Assembly (NCBI GenBank): GCA_027306655.1
Contig: DAHUZL010000160.1
Location: 1-46,956 of the forward strand
Direction of reading: 5' to 3'
From: Candidatus Dormiibacterota bacterium
GTDB taxonomy: Bacteria > Chloroflexota > Dormibacteria > Aeolococcales > Bog-877
Length of the DNA: 46,956 nt
Shown one piece after another: positions 16,788-24,821 of this stretch; position 1 is the first letter of the stretch, and each line of letters starts with the position of its first letter. The translations under genes were made by a program, and so were the position numbers. The notes below the pieces were generated by a model. It did no database searches. It saw nothing but the letters and a program-made list of their open reading frames with translations, and had not been told where the DNA came from.

Positions 16788-18512
16788 ATGAGCCCACTGC
16801 GCAGCGGCCGGTGGCTGGACGGGGATGACGAGATTGCCGTGCTCCACCGGGTGGCGATGGCCTCGGCGGGGGCGGCCGCTTCCAGTCCTGGCCCCCATCC
16901 GGTGATCGGGATCGCCAATTCAGCCAGCGACCTCAACCCGTGCAATCTGCCGTTGCGCGAGCTGGCGGAGTCGGTCCGCCGCGGTGTCGGTGCTGAAGGT
17001 GGGATCGCGGTGGAATTTCCCACCATCTCGCTGGGTGAGGATCTGATGAAGCCCAGCGCGATGCTCTACCGCAATCTCCTGGCGATGGAAATCGAGGAGA
17101 CGATCCGGGCGTATCCGCTCGACGGGGTTGTGATCCTCGCCAACTGCGACAAGACCGTCCCGGGCGCACTGATGGGTGCGGCCAGTGCTGACGTTCCCAC
17201 CGTGCTTGTCACCGGCGGCGCCCGCGCCCCGGCCACCTTCAGGGGCCGTCGGATCGGCACCGGCACCGACCTCTGGCGACTCTGGGACGCCCGCCGGACG
17301 GGAGACCTGGACGACCAAGCCTGGCACGAGTTGGAGCAGTGCTTGGCCTGTGGCCTCGGAGCCTGCAACACCATGGGCACCGCCTCGACGATGGCCATCC
17401 TGGCTGAGGTCTTGGGGCTCATGCTCCCCGGCGCCAGCACCATCCCATCCGGTGATCCGCGGGCCGGACCAGCGGCGTTTGAAGCGGGGCGCCGGGCGGT
17501 GGCGGCCGCCCAGGAGGGGATCCGGCCAACCGAGATCCTATCGTCGGCGGCCTTCGCCAATGCCACGCGCGTCCTGCACGCGATCGGCGGGTCCACCAAT
17601 GCCGTCATCCATCTGGCCGCGCTCGCCGGACGCGTGGGGATCCCCTACCTGCTCGACGACGTGGGCCGATTGGGACGGGACATCCCAGTGCTGGTCGACG
17701 TCGAGCCGTCGGGCACCGGCCTGGTTCAGGATTTCGACGCCGCTGGCGGCGTGCCCGCCTTGCTCCGCGAGATGACCGGGCTGCTCGACCTCGAGACCCG
17801 TACGGTAGCGGGCGTGACTCTGGCTGACATCGCCGCGGCCGCTCCCGCCGCCACTGGCGCGATCCGACCGCTGGCACGGCCGGTTCGGCCTGGGGGAGCG
17901 CTGACTGTCCTCCGCGGGTCGCTGGCACCCGACGGAGCGATCGTGAAGACATCGGCAGCCACGCCCGGGCTGCTTCGGCATCGCGGTCCGGCGCTCGTCT
18001 TCCGTGGCTACCAGGACATGCGTGACCGGGTCGATGATCCCGATCTGGAGGTGACGGCCGAGACCGTGCTGGTGCTGGCGGGGTGCGGTCCGGTCGGAGC
18101 GCCGGGCATGCCGGAATGGGGGATGATCCCCATCCCCGCCCGGCTCGCGTCGGTGGGAGTTCGGGACATGGTCCGGGTCACGGACGCGCGGATGAGCGGA
18201 ACCGGGTTTGGAACCGTGGCTCTACACGTCGCCCCCGAGGCCGCGATCGGCGGGCCGCTGGCGCTGGTCCACGACGGCGACATGGTGACCATCGATGCCG
18301 AGACCGGCCGGCTCGACCTGGAAGTGACCGCCGAGGAGCTCGCCCGTCGTCGGGCCTTGTGGTCGCCCACCGCCTCTCCCCACCTGCGGGGCTGGCCCGC
18401 CCTCTACCGACGCCACGTGCTGCAGGCGCCGCAGGGGTGCGATCTTGACTTCCTGCAGGCCCCGACTCCGGAGCATCGGCGGTTCATCGAGCCCGTGATC
18501 GGGAGATCCTGA
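16788..18512 (+). CDS. IlvD/EDD-family dehydratase, probable sugar-acid dehydratase
   Basis: Iron-sulfur dehydratase of 574 residues, the usual family length. The cluster cysteines are Cys52 (NPCNLPL), Cys120 (ANCDKTVPG, with the Mg-binding Asp-Lys) and Cys193 (GLGACNTMGTASTM). HAIGGSTNAVIHL and VTDARMSGTGFGTVALHVAPEAAIGG complete the signature. The family includes dihydroxy-acid, gluconate, xylonate and arabonate dehydratases. Between a sugar transporter and a lactonase, an aldonate dehydratase making a 2-keto-3-deoxy acid is most likely. ATG 16788 with CCGGAG upstream is preferred to ATG 16665. Confidence 0.88.
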   Translation: MSPLRSGRWLDGDDEIAVLHRVAMASAGAAASSPGPHPVIGIANSASDLNPCNLPLRELAESVRRGVGAEGGIAVEFPTISLGEDLMKPSAMLYRNLLAMEIEETIRAYPLDGVVILANCDKTVPGALMGAASADVPTVLVTGGARAPATFRGRRIGTGTDLWRLWDARRTGDLDDQAWHELEQCLACGLGACNTMGTASTMAILAEVLGLMLPGASTIPSGDPRAGPAAFEAGRRAVAAAQEGIRPTEILSSAAFANATRVLHAIGGSTNAVIHLAALAGRVGIPYLLDDVGRLGRDIPVLVDVEPSGTGLVQDFDAAGGVPALLREMTGLLDLETRTVAGVTLADIAAAAPAATGAIRPLARPVRPGGALTVLRGSLAPDGAIVKTSAATPGLLRHRGPALVFRGYQDMRDRVDDPDLEVTAETVLVLAGCGPVGAPGMPEWGMIPIPARLASVGVRDMVRVTDARMSGTGFGTVALHVAPEAAIGGPLALVHDGDMVTIDAETGRLDLEVTAEELARRRALWSPTASPHLRGWPALYRRHVLQAPQGCDLDFLQAPTPEHRRFIEPVIGRS

Positions 18513-18585
18513 ATTATGAAGAGGCCGGATCGGCGCCCGCGGCCTGCCGCCTCGGCACCACGCGGCCGCGCCGACCCATCCATGC

Positions 18586-19494
18586 GTGGAGTCTGACTCG
18601 AACCGACCCTTGACCCTGTCCGCGGAGGTGGCCCTACCGGCACAGGCCCGTCTGGGCGAGGGCCCACTTTGGGAGAGGGATGAGGCGACCCTGTGGTGGG
18701 TGGACATTCTGGCTGCCCGGGTACATCGATTCTCCCCTCGTTCCGGCACCGACGACAGCTTCGAGACCGGCTCGCCGGTCGGGGCGGTCGGCCTGCGGGC
18801 CGACGGTGGACTGGTCCTCGCACTCGAAGGCAACTTCGCCACCGCCGACCGCGACGGCCGCCGGTTGGAAGCCGTGACCGGCTTCACCGTGGACACCGTC
18901 GCGGTTCGCTTCAACGACGGCAAGGTGGATCCATGGGGAGGATTCTGCGCGGGGACGATGGACCGGTCCGATGAGCGATCACGCGGAGCGCTTTATCGGC
19001 TTGGTCCGGACCTCGCCGTAACCGTGCTGAGGACCGAGGTGGCTTGCTCCAATGGTCTCGACTGGACAGACGACGGCCGTTACCTCTACTACATCGACAC
19101 GCCGACCCGGTCGGTGGATCGCTTCGCGATCGACCCCGAGACCGGAGGGCTGCGGCGGCGCCAGCGAGTGGTGCGGCTGGACGGGCCGGGGATGCCAGAT
19201 GGGATGGCCCTCGACGGAGAAGGATGTGTGTGGGTGGCGCTGTGGGGAGGCGGCCAGGTGCGTCGCTACACCCCAGGGGGCAGGCTGGACCGAGTCATCA
19301 CCTTGCCTGTGTCGCTCGTCACCAGCGTGGCCTTTGGCGGCGACCATCTTGACGAGCTCTACATCACCACCGCCAGCGACGAGCTCTCGGCCCAAGCCCG
19401 CCGCGATGAGCCCCATGCGGGCGACCTGTTCTGGTGCGCCGCCGGGGTCCGGGGACGACCGTCCCACCGCTTCGGCGGTGGAGGAGCGCTATGA
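18586..19494 (+). CDS. SMP-30/gluconolactonase family lactonase
   Basis: Six-bladed propeller metalloenzyme that hydrolyses sugar lactones to aldonic acids. Metal-site residues in the expected places are Glu25 (LGEGPLW), Asn in CSNGLDWTDDGRYLYYIDT and Asp in GMPDGMALDGEGCVWVALWGGG. The propeller pattern (LWWVDILAARVHRF; VRFNDGKVDPWGGFCAGTMD; RGALYRL) is well kept, and DELYITTAS is a typical final blade. The start is GTG 18586. It fits between the sugar dehydrogenase and the IlvD/EDD dehydratase in a non-phosphorylative pathway. Confidence 0.9.
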   Translation: MESDSNRPLTLSAEVALPAQARLGEGPLWERDEATLWWVDILAARVHRFSPRSGTDDSFETGSPVGAVGLRADGGLVLALEGNFATADRDGRRLEAVTGFTVDTVAVRFNDGKVDPWGGFCAGTMDRSDERSRGALYRLGPDLAVTVLRTEVACSNGLDWTDDGRYLYYIDTPTRSVDRFAIDPETGGLRRRQRVVRLDGPGMPDGMALDGEGCVWVALWGGGQVRRYTPGGRLDRVITLPVSLVTSVAFGGDHLDELYITTASDELSAQARRDEPHAGDLFWCAAGVRGRPSHRFGGGGAL

Positions 19495-19832
19495 GGACGT
19501 GGCCCGGGTCGGTGGAGATCGGGTGGTCCCCCTGAGCGAGGGCACGGCGCGGGGGCCCATCGTCCCCCGCTGTCGCGGCGGGGGGCGGATGGGGGAGCTG
19601 ACCGGAACGTGCGGGCCGGCCGGCCGACCGCTGGCTGGCAGTGCACCGCCGAGCCTGGAGGTTGGGATGGCAGAGGGTTCCGAAGCCGGCGCCGTGGTCG
19701 GGGGCGGTGGGCACCGGTCGGGGGCAGGAGTTCCGCCCAGGCGAGTGCCGAGGCTGCTGGCGCCACGGCCCAGCGCGGCCGGAGGCACCCGGCCGATGGG
19801 TCGGCGGTGACCGAGGAATGCGGGGAGGTTTG
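19495..19832. other. Gap between lactonase and M24-like genes
   Basis: About 340 bases of GC-rich sequence. The frame of the downstream gene is open through part of it, but its residues look non-coding (Arg/Gly/Pro-rich shadow). I see no promoter consensus or RNA gene. Confidence 0.5.
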
Positions 19833-20978
19833 ATGGTGGACCGAGGGTCGAGGCACGCCCACATCGCCGAGGTCATGGGCCGGATTCGGGGTTGGCTGGC
19901 CGCAACCGGCTGGCCGGGGGTTGTGCTGACTCAGCCGGCCGCGGTGGCCTGGGCGACCGGGGGGATGAACCCCGCGATCGACCGGTGTGCGGCCACCGAC
20001 CTGCTCTGGATTGCGGTCGCCTCCGATCGCTGTGCGGTCATCACCACGGTCATAGAGCGCGACCGAGTGGAGGCGGACTCGGATCCTGCGCGCCACGGCT
20101 TCGAATTGCTGGCGGTGCCGTGGCACGGCGCATCGCAGTTCGTGGATGCGGCTGTGCTCTTCCTCGACCACCCTGCCGCGGCACTCGCCACTGATGGACA
20201 CCCTGCATTCGGGGCCAACGTGGGGGAGGCACTGGTGCGATTGCGGCTGGCCCACACCGTCGCGGCACAGGACGCGATCCGGTCGCTGGGGGCGGACACG
20301 GTCGGTGCGCTCGAAACCGCGCTCACGGCGTGGGTGCCCGGGGAGGTCGACCGCGCGATCCAGGCGCGCATGGTGGCGGAGCTCGAGCAACGAGGAATCG
20401 AGACCGTCGTGGCGTTGGTCTCCGGCGACGACCGTGTCGAGCGGTTCCGGCACCCGATCGCAGCTGACATACCCGTGGCGCGGCTGGTGATGGCGGTGAT
20501 CGTCTCCCGCCGCGACGGGCTGCACGTCGCGGCGACCCGGCTGGCCTGCGCTGGACGGATCGACCCCAAGCTGGCAGGACGGTTGGCCCAGGTCAGAGCC
20601 GTTGAGGCTGCGGTTCTCGACGCGTGCCAGGAGGGATCGACGTACGGGCAGGCGACCGACGGGCTGGAGCGGGCGTACGCGGCCATCGGCGAACCCCAAG
20701 CGTGGCGGGAACACTATCAGGGCGGGCCAATCGGCTACGCCAGCCGGGAGTTCGAGTTCGCGCCACGCGAGCGGACGAACCGCTGGTGGGACTGCCCGGT
20801 GGAGGTCGGTCACGCGCTCGCGTGGAATCCCAGCCTCTCCGGGGGTGCCAAGGTGGAGGACACCTTTCTGGTCGGCCCCCTGGGGCTGGAATGCGTCACC
20901 CGCCCCATCGGCTGGCCGGTAGAGGGAACGGGCGGCGACCGAGGCCAAGAACGTGCGGCAGTCCTCGAGGTGTCCTGA
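19833..20978 (+). CDS. M24-peptidase-like (creatinase fold) protein, degenerate metal site
   Basis: ATG 19833 behind GGGGAGG is chosen; the track start at 19641 is a shadow extension. The 381-residue protein has the two-domain layout of creatinase/prolidase-like M24 proteins: an N-terminal domain with GWPGVVLTQPAAVAWATGG and a pita-bread domain with HYQGGPIGYASREFEFAP, VGHALAWNPSLSGGAKVEDTFLV and RPIGWP. His and Glu ligand positions survive in HYQGG and KVED. The strand normally carrying the two Asp ligands reads HVAATRLACAG with no Asp. It is probably not a normal metallopeptidase. It ends the sugar operon, so a role on a sugar-derived metabolite is possible. Confidence 0.72.
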   Translation: MVDRGSRHAHIAEVMGRIRGWLAATGWPGVVLTQPAAVAWATGGMNPAIDRCAATDLLWIAVASDRCAVITTVIERDRVEADSDPARHGFELLAVPWHGASQFVDAAVLFLDHPAAALATDGHPAFGANVGEALVRLRLAHTVAAQDAIRSLGADTVGALETALTAWVPGEVDRAIQARMVAELEQRGIETVVALVSGDDRVERFRHPIAADIPVARLVMAVIVSRRDGLHVAATRLACAGRIDPKLAGRLAQVRAVEAAVLDACQEGSTYGQATDGLERAYAAIGEPQAWREHYQGGPIGYASREFEFAPRERTNRWWDCPVEVGHALAWNPSLSGGAKVEDTFLVGPLGLECVTRPIGWPVEGTGGDRGQERAAVLEVS

Positions 20979-21387
20979 CCCCGGCATCCGCGCGCCGTCC
21001 AGCGCGGCGGGGCGCCCGGCCCGATGGCTGCGGCCTACGCCCCTCCGCTGGCCGGTGAGGCCGCTCGATCGGGATTGGCACCTGGACTGCCGTCACGGCC
21101 GTCGACGGCGCGGGGCGCCCACAAGCCTGCGGGAGGATCGAGAGGGCAAGGGTCCGGGCGGCTCTGGTGGCCAGCCCTTGCGTCTTCTCCCCTTCGAGGG
21201 ACCTCCCGTGCCGCCCCTCCCCGGCGCCTCTGGAGGCGGCGCGACGCCCCGCCCCGCCTCGACCGCAGGCTCCCTCTGGGGCTTGGGAAGCGAACCGATG
21301 GGCGGCCGAGTCCGGCCCATGCTGGCGGGGCCCGCCCCCGGCGATCGGCGTTTGCCCGCCGGCCCGTTCGGGTACGCTGTGATGGCG
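20979..21387. other. Intergenic region before FmdB gene
   Basis: About 410 bases without a convincing gene; the long frame entering the FmdB gene from 20953 has shadow-type composition. A short inverted repeat CGCCTC-TG-GAGGCG occurs around 21229. TACGCT at 21373-21378, 9 bases before ATG 21388, is a candidate -10 for a leaderless or nearly leaderless FmdB transcript. Confidence 0.45.
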
Positions 21388-21774
21388 ATGCCCACGTACG
21401 TGTACCGGTGCGAGGCCGACCACGAGTTCGAGGCGGTCCAGCCCATCGTCGACCGTCCGCTCTCGGTGTGCGCCGTCTGCGAGGCGCCGGTGCGGCGGGT
21501 GGTCATGCCGGTCGGGATCGTCTTCAAGGGCAGCGGCTTCTACAAGACCGACTCGCGGAAGGCGGAGAGCACCCCCGCCGCGAGACCGTCCGAGCCCGCG
21601 GCCAAGCCGGCCGAGTCCACCCCGACCTCGGTCGGGGCGCCCGCGCCCGCCCCCGGCCCGACCGCCCCGACGGCGTCGCCCGCCCCAGCCGGCAGGACGG
21701 GCGCCCGCACCCGCGCGGGCTCGGCGGGCTCATCGGGTGGCGGGGTCGCCACCACCACCCCCGCCAGCGGCTGA
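21388..21774 (+). CDS. FmdB-family zinc-ribbon protein
   Basis: The N-terminus MPTYVYRCEADHEFEAVQPIVDRPLSVCAVCEAPVRRVVMPVGIVFKGSGFYKTDSRK is the FmdB/CxxC_CXXC_SSSS regulatory-protein family. Zinc ligands are Cys8, Cys28 and Cys31; the usual fourth Cys is replaced by the ADH segment, where Asp or His could serve. The remaining ~70 residues are an Ala/Pro/Thr/Ser tail, probably disordered. ATG 21388 fits the family start; ATG 21382 would add two residues. Function of the family is poorly defined. Confidence 0.85.
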   Translation: MPTYVYRCEADHEFEAVQPIVDRPLSVCAVCEAPVRRVVMPVGIVFKGSGFYKTDSRKAESTPAARPSEPAAKPAESTPTSVGAPAPAPGPTAPTASPAPAGRTGARTRAGSAGSSGGGVATTTPASG

Positions 21775-21801
21775 GCCGCTCCGGCACTCCAGGAGGGCCA
21801 G

Positions 21802-22128
21802 ATGGCCAACCCCACCCACGTCAGCGACGCCGACTTCCAGTCCGAGGTGCTGCAGGCGGAGCAGCCGGTGCTGGTCGACTTCTGGGCGGAGTGGTGCCCG
21901 CCGTGCAAGATGCTGGAGCCGATCGTCGCCGACCTAGCTACCGAGTACGACAATCGGATCAAGGTCGCCAAGCTTGACGTCGATGCCAATCCGGAGACCG
22001 CCGGCAAGTTCGGGGTGATGAGCATCCCCACGCTCATCCTGTTCAAGGACGGCAGTGAGGCGCAGCGGCTGGTCGGCTACAAGCCCAAGTCCGCGCTCAA
22101 GGCCACGCTCGACGCCGCGCTGAACTGA
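21802..22128 (+). CDS. trxA: Thioredoxin with WCPPC active site
   Basis: A 108-residue thioredoxin fold acting as cytoplasmic disulfide reductant. The core DFWAEWCPPCKMLEPI carries redox Cys32 and Cys35, and cis-Pro lies in MSIPTLILF. The GLY between the cysteines in classical WCGPC is a Pro here, which is known in some thioredoxins and shifts redox potential. There is no signal peptide. The start is ATG 21802 with AGGAGG upstream. It follows FmdB with a 27-base gap and may be co-transcribed. Confidence 0.93.
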   Translation: MANPTHVSDADFQSEVLQAEQPVLVDFWAEWCPPCKMLEPIVADLATEYDNRIKVAKLDVDANPETAGKFGVMSIPTLILFKDGSEAQRLVGYKPKSALKATLDAALN

Positions 22129-22218
22129 CGCCGCGGCGCGGGCCCCTCGAGGAGTGCCGCCCGCGTCCGCTGCACTGTCCAGCGCCCATCGCCTCGACCG
22201 CGGTGGTGGACCTGGCGG

Positions 22219-22761
22219 TCAGGGGGTGGGGCCGCTCCCGGTCGGCGGGTCGCTCGGCCCCTGCTCACGGGCGCTCTCGACCGCCGTCAGGGCCTGGCGG
22301 AGGCTCTCGATCCAGTCGCCCTGGTGGCGCCCGACCAGCCGCACGCACCACGCCAGTGCGTGGCTGCGGCTGCGCGCCACCCCGGCATCGACCAGGGTGT
22401 CGAGGACCTGCCGCTCCGCCATCCGGAGCCGGGTCATGACCGGGACGCTGAGGGTCGTGAACAGCTGGCGCTCGCCGGCGATCGTCACCCCCCAGGCGAC
22501 GTGGAGGCCGAACCGGTGCCGCGCCTCCTCGGCGATGGTGATGCGGGCGGCCCGCGTCTCCTCTCGGAAGCGCCGGGCCCGGGCCTCCCGGGCGGCGGAG
22601 GCGGCGATGTCGCTCGCGTCCGGGGGCAGCTCGGGCTCGCCGAGCGGGCCCACCACCAGGATCTCCTCCCGGTCCACCGTGATCTCCGCCGGGGCCGTGA
22701 ACCATCCCCCCGGGATGCGGCCGAGGAGCCATCCGTGAATCGCGTCGTGGTTCGTTGTCAT
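22219..22761 (-). CDS. Uncharacterised protein with ribbon-helix-helix-like C-terminal part
   Basis: A 180-residue protein in two parts. The N-terminal ~60 residues (IHGWLLGRIPGGWFTAPAEITVDREEILVVGPL) are strand-rich. A charged helix (~50-85) follows. The last ~90 residues (LFTTLSVPVMTRLRMAERQVLDTLVDAGVARSRSHALAWCVRLVGRHQGDWIESLRQAL) read like a strand followed by two helices, as in ribbon-helix-helix regulators. I do not know an assigned function. ATG 22761 is only 7 bases after TAATCT, indicating a leaderless mRNA. It is divergent from the FAD oxidoreductase gene. Confidence 0.65.
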   Translation of the reverse strand: MTTNHDAIHGWLLGRIPGGWFTAPAEITVDREEILVVGPLGEPELPPDASDIAASAAREARARRFREETRAARITIAEEARHRFGLHVAWGVTIAGERQLFTTLSVPVMTRLRMAERQVLDTLVDAGVARSRSHALAWCVRLVGRHQGDWIESLRQALTAVESAREQGPSDPPTGSGPTP

Positions 22762-22768
22762 GCTTACA

Positions 22769-22774
22769 AGATTA
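22769..22774 (-). promoter_or_regulatory. -10 box TAATCT of a leaderless gene
   Basis: Read on the minus strand, TAATCT ends 7 bases before the ATG at 22761, so transcription should begin at or next to the start codon. Confidence 0.5.
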
Positions 22775-22863
22775 CCACAGCCAGCCGTCGACTGCAGACG
22801 GCCCGTCGGCCGCCCGGAGACGGTCCGGCCAGGGGATGACGTGACTCGGGGAGGGGTGGAGAG

Positions 22864-24282
22864 GTGGGGACCCCCGAGAATGGCGGCATGGGCTCTGAAT
22901 CCCCGTCCCCCGGCTCCCGCAGCCTCTGGCTCGAGACCTCCGGCGATGACCTCACCCCCCGACCGCCGCTGGTGATCGACACCCGCGCCGAGGTGGCGAT
23001 CCTGGGGGCCGGCCTCACCGGCCTCTGGACCGCCTACTACCTCCTGCGACGGACCCCCGGCCTGCGCGTGGTGGTGCTCGAGCGGAGGGTGGCCGGGTTC
23101 GGGGCATCCGGCCGCAATGGCGGCTGGTGCTCGGCCGGCTTCGCCGTGTCACCCGGTGCGATGGCGCGCCGGGTCGGCCCGGCGGCGGCGGTCGCGCTGC
23201 ACCGTGCCATGACGACGACGGTCGACGAGGTCCTGCGGGTTGCCGCCGACGAGCGGATCGCGATCGAGGCCGTCAAGGGAGGGGTCCTCAGGGTGGCTCG
23301 GGGGGCTGGTCAGGTGCCCGCCCTGCACCGGTCGCTCGCGACCGCGACGGCGCTCGGCATCGCCGACGGATGGCGTCTCCTCGACGCCGAGGAGACCCGC
23401 GCCCGGGTGCGCATCGCGGGAGCCGTCGCGGCCCTCCGCAGCCCGGACTGCGCTGTCCTCCACCCCGGGCGGCTGGTGCGCGGGCTGGCGCGAGCGGTCG
23501 AGCGCCTCGGCGGGGTGATCCATGAGGAGACGCCCGTCGTCGACGTCGTCCCCGGCCCGGGGCCGCAGCTGGTGACGCCGCGGGCGGTCGTCCGCGCCGA
23601 CCACGTCGTCCTCGCCGGTGAGGCGTACCTCACCCGCCTGCGCCGGTGGCACCGCCAGCTGATCCCCGTCTACTCGCTCATCGTCGCCACCGAGCCGCTC
23701 GATCCCGGGCGCTGGGCGTCGATCGGCTGGGAGGGCCGGGAGGGGGTCGCGTCCACCCGGCTCTCGATCGACTACCTCTGCCGCACTGCGGACGGGCGGA
23801 TCTGCTTCGGCGGTCGCGGGGCGCCGTACCACCTCGGCTCGCGGATCACTGACGGATTCGACCACCACCCCCAGACCCACGCGATGCTCCGGCGGATGGC
23901 GCGGGAGTGGTTCCCGGAGCTCCGGGGGGTGCGCTTCACCCACGCCTGGGGCGGGCCCCTCGGCGTGAGCCGCGACTGGATGCCGACGATGTCGCTGGAC
24001 CGCGCCACCGGCATCGCCAGCGCCCGCGGCTACGGCGGCCAGGGGGTCGCGACGGCCAACCTCGCGGGCCGCGTCCTCACCGACCTCCTCACCCAGACCG
24101 ACTCGGAGCTGGTGCGGCTGCCGATGGTCGGGCATCGGTCGCCTGACTGGGAGCCCGAGCCCCTGCGCTGGCTCGGCATCCGCTACACCCAGTGGGGGCT
24201 CGCCCAGGCCGATCAGCGGGCGGAGCGGTCGGGGCGCGCCCCCACCGGGCGGACCCTGGCCGAGCGGCTCGGGGCGCACTGA
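22864..24282 (+). CDS. FAD-dependent amine/amino-acid oxidoreductase (DAO family)
   Basis: D-amino-acid-oxidase-like flavoprotein. The dinucleotide fold AEVAILGAGLTGLWTAYYLLRR lies at ~43-64, then VLERRVAGFGASGRNGGWCSAGF, where GASGRNGG is typical of gamma-glutamylputrescine oxidase/PuuB-like members. The C-terminal FAD-contacting part includes THAWGGPLGVSRDWMP and ASARGYGGQGVATANLAGR. Length 472 is normal. It probably oxidises an amine or amino acid; the substrate is unknown. GTG 22864 and ATG 22888 are alternative starts. The stop overlaps the following antitoxin-like ORF (ATGA-type overlap). Confidence 0.85.
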   Translation: MGTPENGGMGSESPSPGSRSLWLETSGDDLTPRPPLVIDTRAEVAILGAGLTGLWTAYYLLRRTPGLRVVVLERRVAGFGASGRNGGWCSAGFAVSPGAMARRVGPAAAVALHRAMTTTVDEVLRVAADERIAIEAVKGGVLRVARGAGQVPALHRSLATATALGIADGWRLLDAEETRARVRIAGAVAALRSPDCAVLHPGRLVRGLARAVERLGGVIHEETPVVDVVPGPGPQLVTPRAVVRADHVVLAGEAYLTRLRRWHRQLIPVYSLIVATEPLDPGRWASIGWEGREGVASTRLSIDYLCRTADGRICFGGRGAPYHLGSRITDGFDHHPQTHAMLRRMAREWFPELRGVRFTHAWGGPLGVSRDWMPTMSLDRATGIASARGYGGQGVATANLAGRVLTDLLTQTDSELVRLPMVGHRSPDWEPEPLRWLGIRYTQWGLAQADQRAERSGRAPTGRTLAERLGAH

Positions 24283-24446
24283 TGCCCGCCCACAAGGTGG
24301 GAACCCAGCATGTGGTCGAGGACCACGACCTCGCCGCGGTCCAGGCGCAGGTGCTGCCGGTGCCGACCTTCCTCGCCCGGACCTCGACCGGGGAGCCGAT
24401 GCCGGACGTGGTGGCGGTGATCCGCTCCTCCCGCCGCGGGCACTGA
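24282..24446 (+). CDS. Small antitoxin-like protein (VapB-type, tentative)
   Basis: A 54-residue ORF beginning at ATG 24282 inside the stop of the FAD oxidoreductase gene and ending one base before the next start. The C-terminus MPDVVAVIRSSRRGH resembles the end of VapB/Phd-type antitoxins that precede PIN toxins. The N-terminal DNA-binding part is too short to recognise. The call rests mainly on position before a PIN-like ORF. Confidence 0.4.
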   Translation: MPAHKVGTQHVVEDHDLAAVQAQVLPVPTFLARTSTGEPMPDVVAVIRSSRRGH

Positions 24447-24447
24447 C

Positions 24448-24726
24448 GTGCTGGTCCTCGACGCCAGCGATGGCGTCCAGGCGTGCCTCACTGCCGACGG
24501 CTTCCGGCCGCTCGCGGATGATCTCAGCGCGCCCCCGCTGTGGTGGTCGGAGGTCGTCTCGGGGCTCCACGAGCTCCGCTGGCGCCGGGCGATCACCCGC
24601 GACCTCGCCGATGCGGCCATCGCCCGCCTGCGCCGTGCGCCGGTGCGCGAGCGGACGTTCGCACACCGTCGCTTCGAAGCCTCTGGGCCCGACCGAGCTG
24701 TGATCGTGCCCCGCCCCACCGCTTGA
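24448..24726 (+). pseudogene. Truncated PIN-domain (VapC-like) toxin remnant
   Basis: The first ~70 residues match the front half of a PIN ribonuclease: LVLDASDGVQACL with the first catalytic Asp, then PPLWWSEVVSGLHELRWRRAITRDLADAAIARL with the Glu region. Normal VapC proteins are ~125-140 residues and carry further Asp residues in a Y-D-A-x-Y-V segment. Here the sequence turns into RFEASGPDRAVIVPRPTA and stops at 92 residues, so the second half of the active site is missing. The toxin is probably inactive. Confidence 0.5.
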
Positions 24727-24751
24727 CCTCCGGACGCGCCCGCCCTACCCT
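24723..24751 (+). promoter_or_regulatory. Promoter of first family-5 binding protein gene (TTGACC-N17-TACCCT)
   Basis: TTGACC (24723-24728) and TACCCT (24746-24751) are separated by exactly 17 bases. The -35 overlaps the stop codon of the PIN remnant. The leader to ATG 24822 is about 65 bases. Confidence 0.5.
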
Positions 24752-24821
24752 CATCCCGCAGATCTTGAACGGCCGCTCAGGATCCAAAGAGCCCGAGACG
24801 GTCGGCAGATGAGGTTGCGCG

